A stretch of DNA of 64,000 nt from Phytophthora colocasiae (GCA_018806915.1 JAGKQI010000061.1:1426001-1490000); one strand, 5' to 3'; counted from the stretch's first letter, positions 9,718 to 20,568 are shown. The notes: generated by a model not told the origin, from the letters alone. Numbers and translations: made by a program.

Positions 9718-10935
9718 ATGGCTGTGCTTCGTTGGGTGACTGCACTGTTCTACCTGGGGAATGCTGGGTCTCTCGTTGTGGCGATGCAGTACACTACCCA
9801 GGCGTTCTACTCGGGAGCTGAATGCGACGAAACCCCCTACCTTGTAAATGCGAACCCTTACATTGCTAACTTGACTTCTTCTCCCAATTGTTCAAGCGGC
9901 GAAGTGACGTGTACACCTACTGGTGTGGCGGTGGGGACGCTTTCGAGGGAATGTTCGACGGACTACCTCCCTACTCTACGCAACAAGTTCGACAACTACC
10001 CATATATCGTGGTAGAATAGTCCCCAACCAGCAACTGCACTACATTCGGAGCTGAGTCAGCAGCTTGAGTACTGGAGGGGTTATTGGGATCTCGCTAGCC
10101 GGTCTCGTTTTTCTTGGGTTGGTTGTTGCACTTTTCATTCGGAAAAAGCAAATAGCACCGGTGATCGTGGCGAACCGTATTCAGCGCAGTAGGATGAAGA
10201 TCAAGAAGCTCATCAGCCGAGGGGTCTTGGGCGAAGTTTATTTGGGATTCAACCGCAAACCAGTCGCTGTGAAGATGCTGATTACCGCCACTGGCTGAGG
10301 CAAAAAAGACTGCAACGATGGACCATCCGAACATTATTTCGTTCGTTGAGGTTGCTTGAAACTCGCTGTCTGATGTCTGTTTAGTGCTCGAGTACGTGGA
10401 TGGAGGAGATCTAAGATCACTTTTGGACAAGTATCTGTAGTCTCGAGAGCCGGTTAGAATGAACAAGTTGAAAGCTACGATCGTTGTCATGCTCTAACGT
10501 ATCTCCACTCTCTGAATCCGCCAATTGTTCACTGAGATCTCAAGTCCTGAAATATCCTGCTCAATCGCTCCATGACGCCAAAACTTTGGCGTCTCCAGAG
10601 AGCGACCGGACCACACCATGACCGCTGGAGTAGGCACATCTCTCTGGCCCCTGAGGACACAAATACAACGAGAAAGCAGCCATTTTCTCGTTTGGTGACG
10701 TGTTATCGGAGCTTGGCCTTCATCGAATGCCATACGCGCACGCAAATGAAGCAAAAAGGTAAGTGCAGTGATATCATGACAGAAGCTGCATTACTTCAGA
10801 AGATCGCAACGGGAGCTGTTCATGTAAAGTTTTCAGTGGAGACTTCCTTATCGAACTGGGTCAAGCGTGTGTATTGATCTAGCCTGAAGATCGGCCAAGT
10901 ACTGCTGAAGCATTGTACAAACTGCATATTCTTTG
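9718..10935 (+). pseudogene. Decayed receptor-like TKL kinase with partial ectodomain
   Basis: A good signal peptide and first ectodomain half (CDETPY, ECSTDYLPTLRNKFDNYPYIVVE) run from 9718 to a TAG at 10018-10020. The second ectodomain half is missing. A membrane helix (GGVIGISLAGLVFLGLVVALFI) restarts at about 10070 and leads into KLISRGVLGEVY and KPVAVKMLI, then stops. Further pieces follow in shifting frames: ATMDHPNIISF, LVLEYVDGGDLRSLLDKY, a damaged HRD region around 10530, the [10 protein letters not shown] region, and a C-terminal remnant near 10930. The GLWNDDVITAKRI block is reduced to ANRIQRSRMKIKK. Several stops and frameshifts make it non-functional. Confidence 0.85.
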
Positions 10936-11279
10936 GCGAAATGGTCGACAGCAAATATCTACGTTTGTATCGGATATTTGTGCATAGCCAACAGTACTTG
11001 CTAGGCAGTGACTATGGAGAGTCAGGTAAAAGCAACTGGTACATGGGTGCAACCATCTTCCTCTCCATTGTCCAAAGCCCACACATTACATTCTGCAAAC
11101 GTAACTGTTACTGCTACTTGTACCCAAGACAACAGCAAGTAAATGGCTTTTTCCTGCTTGCAGAACCATGAAATCCAGGATAACCTTAGCACGAGAGCCA
11201 CTCCCTCATTTGTGATATCTCTTCCACGACCGACGCCCTATCCTAACGCCTCACTTTTGGATTCGCCTCCCACTGGACA
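10936..11279. other. Intergenic spacer upstream of an intact kinase
   Basis: About 340 bases with no supported gene. Its end carries the Inr-like motif annotated at 11248-11266. Confidence 0.5.
11248..11266 (+). promoter_or_regulatory. Candidate Inr-like start-site motif
   Basis: GCCTCACTTTTGGATTCGC lies just upstream of the kinase ATG at 11280. Similar CACTTyn-AwTyCG strings precede several paralogs (for example before 9718 and before 30197). Functional role is inferred. Confidence 0.35.
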
Positions 11280-12998
11280 ATGCGTCTTTTGATTCTACAT
11301 GTAGCTACTCTACTTCTGCTGGTGATCAGTACTTGGTCTCCGATAGCTGCAACCACTTACGCAATCGATGAATTTTACGCCACCAGCCCCTGTAGCGGTA
11401 CTCCGGACGTGGTGTTAGCTCTCGAGTCAACTGAATGTTCCAGCGCAACATGCGCCGTGAATTCCAACTTTGATATTGCAACTACGTCGTGCGAATCGGA
11501 CTATCTCGAGGCTATGAGAAACAAGTTTGGGGACTCCCAGTACGTCCTGCAGGTTATCTACACCGACTCGAGCTGTGAGACCTTCAGCTACGCAGTCGGG
11601 TACCGAGTGACCGGCACTTCAAGCGACACTACAACTTGTGAGCTGGGGTACAACGCTACTGGTAGTGATACCTTGTCGGCCTACGTCACGAAATTCGCCT
11701 TCATTGCGGCGCTGGACGAAGATGGATCTGCCCAACTCGGTTTCTTTACGACATTGGACTGCTCTGTAACTTCAAGCTCTGGAAGTACAACGGATATCGG
11801 AGGGGTATCTGTTGCTACTGGCACGATAGAGTCTGCGTCGTGTGGACCCGTGGACTACAGTTCGTACATGTACGACAAGACCGGATACACTCGATGGTAC
11901 AGCAGCCACACTTACGACGACGGGGGTCTCAGTACTGGAGCCATCATTGGGATCGTGTGTGGTGCAGTAGTGTTCGTTCTACTTCTTGTCGTAGCGGGGC
12001 TTATCTTCTACCGACGAAAGAACAAGGGGAAGAAAGGAGGTCAATGGACTACCACGTTGCCTTCCGGTGACTTGACTTCCCTTGAAGCTGCAATGAGTGG
12101 CCAGACTGGACTTTGGAACGACGATGTCATCACTGCTAAGAGGGTCCCTCGTGATAAGGTGAAAGTGAAGAAACTTCTCAGTCGTGGAGCTTATGGTGAA
12201 GTTTACACTGGGGTCTTCAATGGACAACAAGTCGCTGTCAAGATGCTGCTTGCTTCAACACGTGGGAATCTCCAACACGTTACAGATTTTCTCACTGAAG
12301 CCAAGTTAACTGCGTCCATGGATCATCCACACATCGTCACATTTGTCGGGGTTGCTTGGGATTCTCTGTCGGATTTGTGTGTCATTCTGGAATTCATGGA
12401 CGGAGGAGACTTACGATCGTTGCTGAACAAGTATGAGGCCACGAAACACCCCGTCGGAGTCGACCGAGAGAAAGCGACCATTGCACTACACGTGTGCCAC
12501 GCTCTCACTTATCTGCACTCGCTCATACCTCCTGTCATCCATCGAGATCTCAAGTCACGGAACATCCTCCTCAATAAGGGGATGGAGGCCAAACTGACGG
12601 ATTTCGGTATCTCCAAGGAACGACTTGACCAGACTATGACTGCAGGTGTAGGGACATCACTGTGGATGGCTCCAGAGGTGATGCTGGGGGAGAAGTACGA
12701 TGTGAAGGCTGACATATTCTCGTTTGGCGTGGTCTTGTCGGAGTTGGATGTTCACACGCTTCCATACGCCCAGGCCAAGCAGCGAAGTCTCGATACAAAC
12801 GGTCGCAAAATGGCAGACGCTACGCTGCTGCAGAAAATTACAGCGGGGGAAGTTCGTGTGGACTTTTCAGACGCGAGTCCACAAGCAATGGTAGAGTTGG
12901 GATCTGCTTGCATAGCGGTCGACCCTACTGATCGTCCGACTGCAGCCGAGGCGTTGTACAGGATCCAGGTTATCATTTCTCAGGAGCTCTCAGGCTGA
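11280..12998 (+). CDS. Receptor-like TKL kinase, full length, 572 aa
   Basis: The ATG at 11280 begins a signal peptide (1-24). The ectodomain (25-218) has CSGTPD, SCESDY, FGDSQY, DEDGSAQ and RWYSS motifs. It is longer than in most paralogs because of two inserts, around residues 112-140 and 163-190. The helix is about 220-244, followed by a basic RRKNKGKKGG stop-transfer stretch. The juxtamembrane GLWNDDVITAKRVPRDKV leads into a complete kinase domain: [62 protein letters not shown], and the RPTAAEAL C-terminus. It is a single exon, followed directly by an A-rich tract. It is the last plus-strand kinase of the left array. Confidence 0.93.
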   Translation: MRLLILHVATLLLLVISTWSPIAATTYAIDEFYATSPCSGTPDVVLALESTECSSATCAVNSNFDIATTSCESDYLEAMRNKFGDSQYVLQVIYTDSSCETFSYAVGYRVTGTSSDTTTCELGYNATGSDTLSAYVTKFAFIAALDEDGSAQLGFFTTLDCSVTSSSGSTTDIGGVSVATGTIESASCGPVDYSSYMYDKTGYTRWYSSHTYDDGGLSTGAIIGIVCGAVVFVLLLVVAGLIFYRRKNKGKKGGQWTTTLPSGDLTSLEAAMSGQTGLWNDDVITAKRVPRDKVKVKKLLSRGAYGEVYTGVFNGQQVAVKMLLASTRGNLQHVTDFLTEAKLTASMDHPHIVTFVGVAWDSLSDLCVILEFMDGGDLRSLLNKYEATKHPVGVDREKATIALHVCHALTYLHSLIPPVIHRDLKSRNILLNKGMEAKLTDFGISKERLDQTMTAGVGTSLWMAPEVMLGEKYDVKADIFSFGVVLSELDVHTLPYAQAKQRSLDTNGRKMADATLLQKITAGEVRVDFSDASPQAMVELGSACIAVDPTDRPTAAEALYRIQVIISQELSG

Positions 12999-13013
12999 AA
13001 AAAAAAAAAAAGG
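12999..13013 (+). repeat. Poly-A tract after the kinase stop codon
   Basis: About 14 consecutive A directly after the TGA. It could be a simple repeat or the trace of a retrocopied 3' end. The latter is not supported by a target-site duplication that I can see. Confidence 0.5.
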
Positions 13014-13097
13014 ACAATGCGAATAATGTGAGAACTTGGGAGTCCGATATACATGTGTTATGGAGCAGCGTTTGAAGTGCAGTTATACCTTCTTGGC

Positions 13098-15773
13098 TCA
13101 AGATTTAGCATCAGAAATCCTGTTAATGGCAGTCTCGAGGTTTACTAGGTAGGATGGATGCAAGTGGGTGCCGTCAAGCTTGAAGCCTGGTCGAAGCTGT
13201 TAAACGTTAAGAAAAAGTTAGGCCTTGGTCTTGACTCGAATACCAAATCTAAACAATCTATGCACCTTAGGTGGACTCCCACATATCAACTCGTCGAAGA
13301 AGTCTAGCCATCTATACAAGGAAATCACACAACATTAGACGTTAGCTACAAGAGAAAGCAGTGCTAGTTCAAACTTACCTGCAGATTGAACTCTTGTCCA
13401 CCCGTTCTCGAAAGAGCTTGTTGTACTGAATCACGAGTGAGCGAGTCTCATCAAGCACTGGCACAACAGGGTGAATGTACACGTCGAACTTGTACTTCTC
13501 TACTACAACAGCAAGAGTTTCCATGAAAATGCCGATCGTGTGGATCATCCCTTCCTCGATCGTCTAGAAGAAACAAAAACAACACTTGTAAGTTCGTGCG
13601 CAGACCACTCCCTAAAGCCTTCATTTACCTCATATTTGCACTTCTCAACAGCGTCCAAAATGCCTTCACGACAGTCAATTTCGCCGAATAAAAAGATAAC
13701 TCGTGCCTTGCTCGGAATATTCGCGACGACACTCCAGAAATTTACTTTCGGGTAAAACGTTGACTCCTGCCGTAGATGCCAATGCTTGAGACCAGTCACG
13801 AGTGCTGGATGCAGGGACGTTGGACGGCCATGAGTGCTGATCTCTCTCCACGCTGTCGCCAAAGTATGTGAGTCCCCACACACGTAGATCACATCGCTAG
13901 AGTCTTGAGGTGGACTGCGCACAAGTCTGTCTTCAATTGAGAGAAGTTGCGCAATGCAGGCATAGTAGGCTGCTTCATTGCGAATCGATGTTTGATGTAG
14001 GTCACGCCCAAGTCGAATCGGCTCCAGTACACGAATTAGAGTCGGCAATGCTGATAGGTGCCCGTTGACAAAAAGGATTTTGACAATTGTGAAAAAGCAT
14101 GCCATGAGGTCCAGTTCAGCCTCAGATAAAGCTGACGACGCCCCTTTATTTGCTTGCATTGTACCAAGGCTCAGTGGAGCCCCATCAGCAGCTCCAGATG
14201 CTTGACCAGACTCTGATACTTTGGCATAACCTCCTTTCTCAGATATCCACTCCACGTGCCAATCGGAAGAGTGATAAGTCTTCTGCAACTTATCAGGTAA
14301 CATTTCTTCATTCCTGTGTTCCCAACCGACAGTATCATCGAGAATCTTCACAAATGACCCAGCATCCAACGTAGCTCCTCCTTTTCCAACACCAAGAGCC
14401 TTATTTTCACGGAAAAAGGAAACCAAGACATTGTATGCCTCGGCATAGCGGCAGGAAATCTCAAGAACATGTGCGTGGTTCAGTGCGTATGAAGCACTTC
14501 GTGAGTCACAGCTTTGAGCTTGTTGAAAGCAAAAAATGCTCTTTTCCACAGCTCCAAAATCCTTGAGAATTGTCGCGATAAACGCGTAAGCCGCTCCTGC
14601 TGATGGACTCTTGGGAGGCACCGCCTGCTGTAAACGCTGTATCGACTCAAGATCTTTCAGAAACGCCACGATCGTTTTCTTTACCACTCGATCATTAGAT
14701 CTTCCCACCAAGACACGCAACGCCATACTCAACGCCTCATCCTTTCTGCCACGATCGTGGGCAATTCTAGCGTATAGCAGCAGAGCTTCCAGGTTCAGAG
14801 CTGATGCTGTTAGGTCCGGAAGTATATGCATCAACAGCGAAATCGCTTTCTCTTGGTTATCAAAAGTCTTCGACTCGTAGAGAGCTTGAGCCTTCAATAC
14901 ATCCATCTGCTCCTCCATGCACACTCGTTCTGCAGCATCCGTAAAGAAGCCCCTGCTTTTCACTTCTCCACCAACAGAGCCACCATTTTGACGTAAAAAT
15001 GTCTGCAATTCCTCCAGAATGGCCACTGCTTCGTTAAATTTCTCCAATTCAAGATAGCACTCGGCCAGTCTCAGCGCGCTTGTGAACGTAAGTTTTGCTT
15101 GTGCCTTACACCCACATTCCTTCCCTTTATGAGCCTTCCAGCACTTAATAAAACACTTCTCCACAGCTTCTTCGTGCCGTCCATTAGCCACCAGAATGGT
15201 GCCAAGAGCTACTAAAGCTTCAGCGTTCCACGGATCGCTGGCCATCACGTGAGTGTAGATCTCCCTAGCAGCCCGGAACTTGCGCTGCCTCATGTGTCTG
15301 TCCGCGAGCTCCAAGATTCCACGAAGTCTTAGGTCTCGACCGTCTTCTTCACTGATTTCTGCATGAAATGGGCACTTTTTCTTCGATTTGAGCTCTGGCG
15401 GAAGCTCTGGGCCTAACACTTTCCTCTGCGGCTCTGTAGGGACTACAATGAGCTCAAAATCACACGTTTCATTACTTGCAAGTAACGTTTTGTCTGTACA
15501 ATAGTTAGAGTTACCCACAGTAGCCACAGACACGTCCAACGACTCGACTAGGTGACGATGAGGCCCAATCTTGTGGAATTCAACATAAACAGCCACATTT
15601 TCCGGCCCCAGAGGTCTTTGAGAGCGGAATTTTGCGTTGTACGCAGCGAAAAAGCAGCACAACACAGAGCGCACGGACGGACACGCACTGGCGTCGTGTA
15701 CAGGCGGGAGATTGAGGCGTTTAGTCCACGCCAAAGCCTCATCCAAAGGCTCGAAGTGCACGTACAGACGCAT
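13098..15773 (-). CDS. TPR-repeat protein with C-terminal SGNH/GDSL-like hydrolase domain, 4 exons, 824 aa
   Basis: Exons on the minus strand: 15773-13629, 13563-13379, 13311-13266 and 13196-13098. Introns (65, 67 and 69 bp) all have GT...AG ends, and the joined frame is 824 residues. Residues about 150-500 are TPR-like helical repeats (for example AREIYTHVMASDPWNAEALVALG). The C-terminal part has three blocks of an SGNH hydrolase: YVCGDSH (Ser635), FLFGEIDCR (about 696-702) and, only after splicing, DGTHLHP with Asp800/His803 as the candidate catalytic pair. Reading through intron 1 would lose that catalytic block, which supports the exon model. No signal peptide is evident. Family knowledge suggests an esterase or acyl-transfer type reaction; the substrate is unknown. 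Confidence 0.85.
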
Positions 15774-16137
15774 CTTATACTAGTATGTGTGCCACATCTA
15801 AATTGAAGTGGAACACACGAAAAAGCAAGTCCCTCAAGAAGAACACCTAATGTAAGGTAGCTTCGCCTTTAAGAATCTTTCTCATGTGAAGAAGCTTTAG
15901 TCCTCTCATCTTCCTCATTTTTCTTGATTTTTTTTTTCTTCATTAACTGCTTTAAAGCTCACTGATGTCAACTAGACTGCAACTGGTCGCAAAAGAGCTC
16001 TCAATTATCTCACTTGTCCCTGAAAGTCTTGGTATCCGAAAAGAGCGAGCCATACACTGACGCGATAGTAAAAGTCATCTCTCTCCACTCTGTATAAAGG
16101 GTGAGAAGCTGGGTCTTTCCTGGACTGTGAGGGCAGT
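15774..16137. other. Intergenic region between two minus-strand genes
   Basis: About 360 bases containing the likely promoter of the TPR-SGNH gene and the 3' region of the COX5C-like gene, plus a T-rich stretch near 15925-15945. Nothing else is supported. Confidence 0.5.
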
Positions 16138-16302
16138 TTAGTCGTCGGCGTGGGCGTTCTTCTTGAGAGCCTCCTGGGCGTCGTGCCACTGGTAGTATCG
16201 GGTGATGCGGCCCAACTCGCCGTCCTTAAAGTTGTTCCAGACCATGCCGGCGCCGATGCCAAGCACAGTGGCGATAACGATGTCCTTTAGGGGAGAGATC
16301 AT
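16138..16302 (-). CDS. Small single-helix protein, COX5C-like mitochondrial membrane subunit, 54 aa
   Basis: The frame from the ATG at 16302 encodes a short leader (MISPLKD), one hydrophobic helix (IVIATVLGIGAGMVW, about residues 8-22) and a basic/acidic tail with RITRYYQWHDAQEALKK. The layout, size and the LK-D/E-I-x(4)-LG-x-GAG-x-W pattern resemble cytochrome c oxidase subunit 5C/6c-type inner-membrane proteins, which would place it in respiratory complex IV. The frame is open upstream to 16554, but those residues look like untranslated leader. It is transcribed divergently from the TMTC-like gene, sharing a 509-bp upstream region. The subunit assignment rests on short-protein similarity by eye. 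Confidence 0.55.
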   Translation of the reverse strand: MISPLKDIVIATVLGIGAGMVWNNFKDGELGRITRYYQWHDAQEALKKNAHADD

Positions 16303-16811
16303 GGCTGTACGAGAGTCCGAAATGCGCTGCTGGGGGCTTGTTGCTGACTGAGTAACGAGAGGCGCGGGGAGGCTGTGGACCGTCAGAACCGGAGAGGCTG
16401 GGGGACGGAGGGCACGAACGAGCGGCGGAGATAGCACACACCGATAGCAATAGCGATTGTACTGTATAGACACGAAACATGAGGACGACACCCCTTCGGT
16501 CATAAAAGGGAGAGGCCTGTAACGAAAGCCTTTCACAGTATTATTACCTCCCATATTGTATATTCGTGAATTGATGGAATCACATTTTAAAACTGCTATA
16601 TCCTATTTACACTGCAAAATAAATGCGTTAGCAGTCGGGCGGTCATGAAAGCTGCAGCTATAAAAACGCGGCGTGTTGTATCGTCTCCACGCATGAATAA
16701 CTCCATATCACTGGCTAAAACACTGCTCATTACGTCCAATAAGAGTCCTCTAAATTCAGCTCCAAATATAAGCCCTCATATCACTTCAAGCTCAAAACGA
16801 TCCTGTCAATC
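16303..16811. promoter_or_regulatory. Shared divergent promoter region (COX5C-like / TMTC-like)
   Basis: 509 bases between two divergent genes. A TATA-like CTATAAAAAC lies at 16658-16667, and an Inr-like ATATCACTTCAAG sits about 25 bases before the ATG at 16812. Both are by-eye matches. Confidence 0.4.
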
Positions 16812-19169
16812 ATGATCCTGGACGTTTCGCCGCGCGAATCCTGTGTGTTTCTGGTCTTTATTGCGGCTCTACTGACGGCCTGGAATGCCAACTCTAACGG
16901 ATTCGTATGGGACGACCGCTCTGCTGTACTCAATAACTTGGACGCGCAGAGCAGCAGCCTCTGGGACGTCTTTTCACATGATTTCTGGGGTACTGACATC
17001 CAATCTGTGCACAGTCACAAGAGTTACCGTCCACTCACAATTCTGAGCTTCCGACTCAATTTCTGGATGGCAAAGGGCCATAGTGCGTGGCTCTATCACT
17101 TCACCAACGCACTGGTACATGCATGCTGCTCCGTTCTGGTGTGGAAAGTGGCGGATGTTCTGTTCCAACAACATCAACGTCGGATTGAATCAGTTAGCAA
17201 TAAGGAAAATCCACAGGATTCATCACCCACTGCAGCTAGTGAAAAGCAGGAGGTGACAAGCGGAGAAAGCTGGGAGAATCTAGTGGGGGCGTTGACAACG
17301 GGGTTACTGTTTGCAGTGCACCCGATTCATTGCGACGCAGTGGCGAGCATTGTCGGACGAGCGGATTTATTGTGTACTTTACTGTCGCTGACAGCATTTC
17401 TGGCGTATGTTGAAGGGGCTAAGAAGAAAAAGACAAAGTGGGCGAGCATTGCGTTGGCCTTGGGGTTGACCATTGCTGCGGGGTTGTGTAAGGAGCTGGG
17501 TTTCACGAATTTTGCTCTGTTGGTAGCCTATGACGTTTTAAGGATTCACCACTACCAAACAGATATGAAAAGCATGCAATTGATGGCAAGGAGAGTGACG
17601 ATAACCGTGACTGTGGGTGTTCTTGCGGCTTTTATGAGGATATGGATTAATGGTGAACATCAACAAATGGAGTGGAGTATCCTGGCAAACAATGTGGCGG
17701 TCCAAGAGAGCAGGTTGACGAGGATATTGTCGTATATGCATTTACACGTGTGGTATCTCTGGAAGTTGGTGTGGCCTCGATGGCTCTGTTTCGACTACGG
17801 TTATAATACCATTCCAGTCATTGAATCTATCTCGGATCCGCGTAATGTATATACGCTCGTTGGCTACTTGGTCGTAGCGACTGGACTACACAGCGCTACC
17901 TTGCATTGGTTCGGATCAAGAAGATCCCCACCATCATCCCTTTTAGTGTTGTGCATCGCGTTCGGAGTTGTCCCATTTGTTCCAGCCTCGAACATTATCT
18001 TTCCAGTTGGTACTGTGGTTGCTGAAAGACTGATGTACTTTCCTAGTATTGGATTCTGCCTTCTCATTGGGTGTGCTTTGGATCAAACCTTCTCTACCAT
18101 GCACAAATACACACAAGCCGCTCCGTTGGATGCCAAACATCGTCAAGTTCCAAGCCTACACCATCCGAAACGCCTATTTGGTGTAGCTCGAGTGGTGACG
18201 CTTTCATGCGGCGCCGTCATACTCACTACAGGTTGCTATCGGAGCCATCTACGCAACGCCGACTGGATTGATGAACAAACACTCTTCAAGGCGGCAGTTG
18301 AGGTTGTACCAACCAACGTCAAAGTTCTGTCGAACGAAGCGAAGAATCTGCTAGGTTCAGACCCCATGAAGGCTCTCGACTACCTGCGCATTTCGATTGG
18401 AATGATCCCGAAGCACATTGAAAGTCACCTGAATGCTGGACTTGCTTTTGTAACCCTTGCCGCTCGAAGTGAAATGGACGATCAACTTTATCTTCATGGA
18501 ATACGTCACCTCTACAAATCAGCCATGCTGACTCCGGACCAATTCGTTGCTCCGGGTTATGTTGGTGGGGAGATTTACGCCCACTGGTTGAAATCACATC
18601 GATTCAAGGGCGACGATACGATAGAGAACTTCCTCGGTAGTAAGTCCATTTCGCACGCGGTGAAATTTCTGGACCGCGCACTTGAGTTAGAGAGTATCTA
18701 TCCTAGCCATTTCTACAACCGGGGGAGCGTCGCCTACGATACTGGAGATTTTGACACAGCTATCAAATACTTTCGAACGACCGAGGTGGCTAACGGTATT
18801 ATCCGTGATCGGAAAGTGGATCCTGAGTTGTTGGTTAACCCTTCATCTATCTACAACATGCTAGGTGTCTGCTTCAAGCGGAAAGGAGAAGTGGAGAAGT
18901 CTCTCGACATGCTGCGGAAAGGCATTGCGCTGTACCCGGAAGACACTAATCTCCACATTAACGCGGTTTTGACACTGTTAGACCTCGATAACACCGAGGA
19001 AGCTGCTGAGCAGCTACAGACTGGACTGGCTGCTGCTACAACGCTCGAGCACGCCGAAAGGCTCCGTAATACTGCACAAAGATTGGCCAGCTCAGTAATA
19101 CCAGAGATAGTGGAGGCGATTTTGGATCGTGCAACTGAACTGGAACTGGAACACACACGCTCTTCGTGA
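16812..19169 (+). CDS. TMTC-like protein O-mannosyltransferase (multi-pass membrane, C-terminal TPRs), 785 aa
   Basis: The ATG at 16812 leads into an N-terminal helix and the GT-C type acidic motif FVWDDRSAV (Asp34/Asp35). The segment HKSYRPLTILSFRLNFW, characteristic of the TMTC/DUF1736 family, follows near residue 71. Many further membrane helices run to about 480, including ALTTGLLFAVHPIHCDAVASIVGRADLL. Tetratricopeptide repeats fill roughly 510-770, including HFYNRGSVAYDTGDFDTAIKYF. In animals TMTC enzymes transfer mannose from dolichol-phosphate mannose to cadherin-type folds in the ER; the acceptor here is unknown. It is a single exon of the length expected for the family. Confidence 0.88.
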   Translation: MILDVSPRESCVFLVFIAALLTAWNANSNGFVWDDRSAVLNNLDAQSSSLWDVFSHDFWGTDIQSVHSHKSYRPLTILSFRLNFWMAKGHSAWLYHFTNALVHACCSVLVWKVADVLFQQHQRRIESVSNKENPQDSSPTAASEKQEVTSGESWENLVGALTTGLLFAVHPIHCDAVASIVGRADLLCTLLSLTAFLAYVEGAKKKKTKWASIALALGLTIAAGLCKELGFTNFALLVAYDVLRIHHYQTDMKSMQLMARRVTITVTVGVLAAFMRIWINGEHQQMEWSILANNVAVQESRLTRILSYMHLHVWYLWKLVWPRWLCFDYGYNTIPVIESISDPRNVYTLVGYLVVATGLHSATLHWFGSRRSPPSSLLVLCIAFGVVPFVPASNIIFPVGTVVAERLMYFPSIGFCLLIGCALDQTFSTMHKYTQAAPLDAKHRQVPSLHHPKRLFGVARVVTLSCGAVILTTGCYRSHLRNADWIDEQTLFKAAVEVVPTNVKVLSNEAKNLLGSDPMKALDYLRISIGMIPKHIESHLNAGLAFVTLAARSEMDDQLYLHGIRHLYKSAMLTPDQFVAPGYVGGEIYAHWLKSHRFKGDDTIENFLGSKSISHAVKFLDRALELESIYPSHFYNRGSVAYDTGDFDTAIKYFRTTEVANGIIRDRKVDPELLVNPSSIYNMLGVCFKRKGEVEKSLDMLRKGIALYPEDTNLHINAVLTLLDLDNTEEAAEQLQTGLAAATTLEHAERLRNTAQRLASSVIPEIVEAILDRATELELEHTRSS

Positions 19170-19199
19170 GGAAAACAGAAGAAAACAAGTGTAGCACTG

Positions 19200-19518
19200 T
19201 CAAATCGGCCGCAGGAATTGTGTAGGTTTTGTAAGGATCATTGGCTGCACACGTCTGCGAGTTGTACATATTCATTGTAGCGCTCCCGTCATCTTTGAGT
19301 GAAGCCACGATAGAACCCATGTTGACAATTTCCGGATGCGCTAATAGCCACACCGAGGTCAAGTGTAATTTTTCAAATGACATCCATAGAATATAAGGAG
19401 AATTGCCGAAGAAGTCATAGTGTCCGTTTGTGGAAAAAGATGCAGTGAGAGCGGGATGATGCGGTTCATGTTGGGTCCCAGAGTAAGTATGCTCAGCCAA
19501 CGCCGAGTACTTACTCAA
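19200..19518 (-). pseudogene. Receptor ectodomain fragment
   Basis: Minus-strand sequence encodes FFGNSPYILWMSFE and GSIVASLKDDGSATMNMYNSQTCAANDPYKTYTIPAADLT, the middle of the family ectodomain. It has no signal peptide, no RWYSS end, no helix and no kinase. Its frame then runs antisense into the 3' end of the TMTC-like gene. It is a truncated relic, probably left by unequal exchange. Confidence 0.75.
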
Positions 19519-19675
19519 TACTTGTATCTATCCATTTGCAGGAATCCTGAGTTATCGGTAAACTACTGATTCGAGTTTTGGAGAAGAGCAACGAATGCAT
19601 TTAAATCAATTAACTTGTCCGCACTGAAGGCAAAGTGAATACGGGTTTGCTCCCTACTGCTCAACACGAGTTCGA

Positions 19676-20219
19676 CTTATACCCCGTAATTGTCACGCTC
19701 CCGTTATTGTTGAGTGAAGCTATTGCATGTACTTCTCCAGGAATCTCCTGACAATTCCCTGACAACAACCACAAAACCAAATTCACCAGAACCGTAATAG
19801 TCCGTGCAGTTGTCGTCACCAAACGACGCCATCATGATGTACTCGGAACTGCCGAAGAAGTCTTGGATTGCCGATATATGACTAGAGTCTGTCGAGCAGA
19901 AGCTTTTTAGAGCTACCAGAGTCTTAGAAGCAGGATTGTCGACGCACTGCTCAACACAGGACGAGGTCATGCTGGTTGTAAAGTAGCTTGGTGTCCCACT
20001 ACACTTGGATCCTGAGAAATAGACGTCGATTTGAATCGTGGTCGCAAATGCATCTCTCGCTGTTACGAAAAGACACAAAACCAGCAGGAATTCTTTGGCA
20101 CGAGTTGTGAGTCGGGCCCACTTGAGAGAGAAAATGAGAATTTTAAAGTGGGAAGTTCTTCGGTGTGAGATGTTCATCTCCACTGCAACGGTAAGCACCA
20201 TTGTATTCGTTTGTACCAA
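19676..20219 (-). pseudogene. Receptor ectodomain remnant with frameshift
   Basis: The frame includes a hydrophobic leader (KEFLLVLCLFVTARDAFA), CSGTPSYF, FCSTDSSHI, FGSSEYIMMASFGDDNCTDYYG, then loses register. The expected CQEIPGEVHAIASLNNNGSVTI continues in another frame down to about 19676. The Met aligned with the paralog start (MRLKDF at 32516) is replaced here (TRAKEF). No helix or kinase follows. It is most similar to the ectodomains at 29656-30197 and 30837-32516. Confidence 0.78.
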
Positions 20220-20568
20220 AAGACTTCAGTAGAGAACTTGACCGCTTTCCTTAACAATGCTTTTCCTCCGAAACTGCAACAGTTGCCGTTGTAACGTTAG
20301 TTTCGTTGGAGACGGGATGAATGCTATCTTCATGCACTCCGAGGCATGAAAAACTGTTTTGGCTCTAGGTGAGATCTTTGTCACTCGGATGCCCAGCAGT
20401 ACAGGTTTCAAATTCCATACTCCGTCGACTTATTGTGGACGATGAATCATTGAAAATTGAATATATTAACTTGAAGGAGAGCTAAGAAACCTGTTATTCC
20501 CAGGTTCTCGTAAGTCGATCAATGCCACTCCTCGTAGTTGAAGCTAAACCACTCTGATAGAGTGTAGC
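20220..20568. other. Spacer, possibly very degraded receptor sequence
   Basis: A minus-strand frame near 20411 reads GVWNLKPVLLGIRVTKI, which may be an eroded GLWNDDVITAKRI block. The similarity is weak and no kinase motifs follow. Confidence 0.3.

Noticed and set aside
12999..13013. Retrocopy origin of the kinase at 11280-12998 from its poly-A tail
   Set aside because: The whole family is intronless and no target duplication flanks the gene, so the tract alone is not evidence.
13545..13628. Last 27 codons of the unspliced TPR-SGNH frame
   Set aside because: They are intron 1 (GT...AG) read through plus a few exon 2 codons out of frame; the spliced frame recovers the DGTHLHP motif.
16303..16554. 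N-terminal extension of the COX5C-like ORF
   Set aside because: No targeting-peptide logic and unlike known small COX subunits; the ATG at 16302 fits the expected size.
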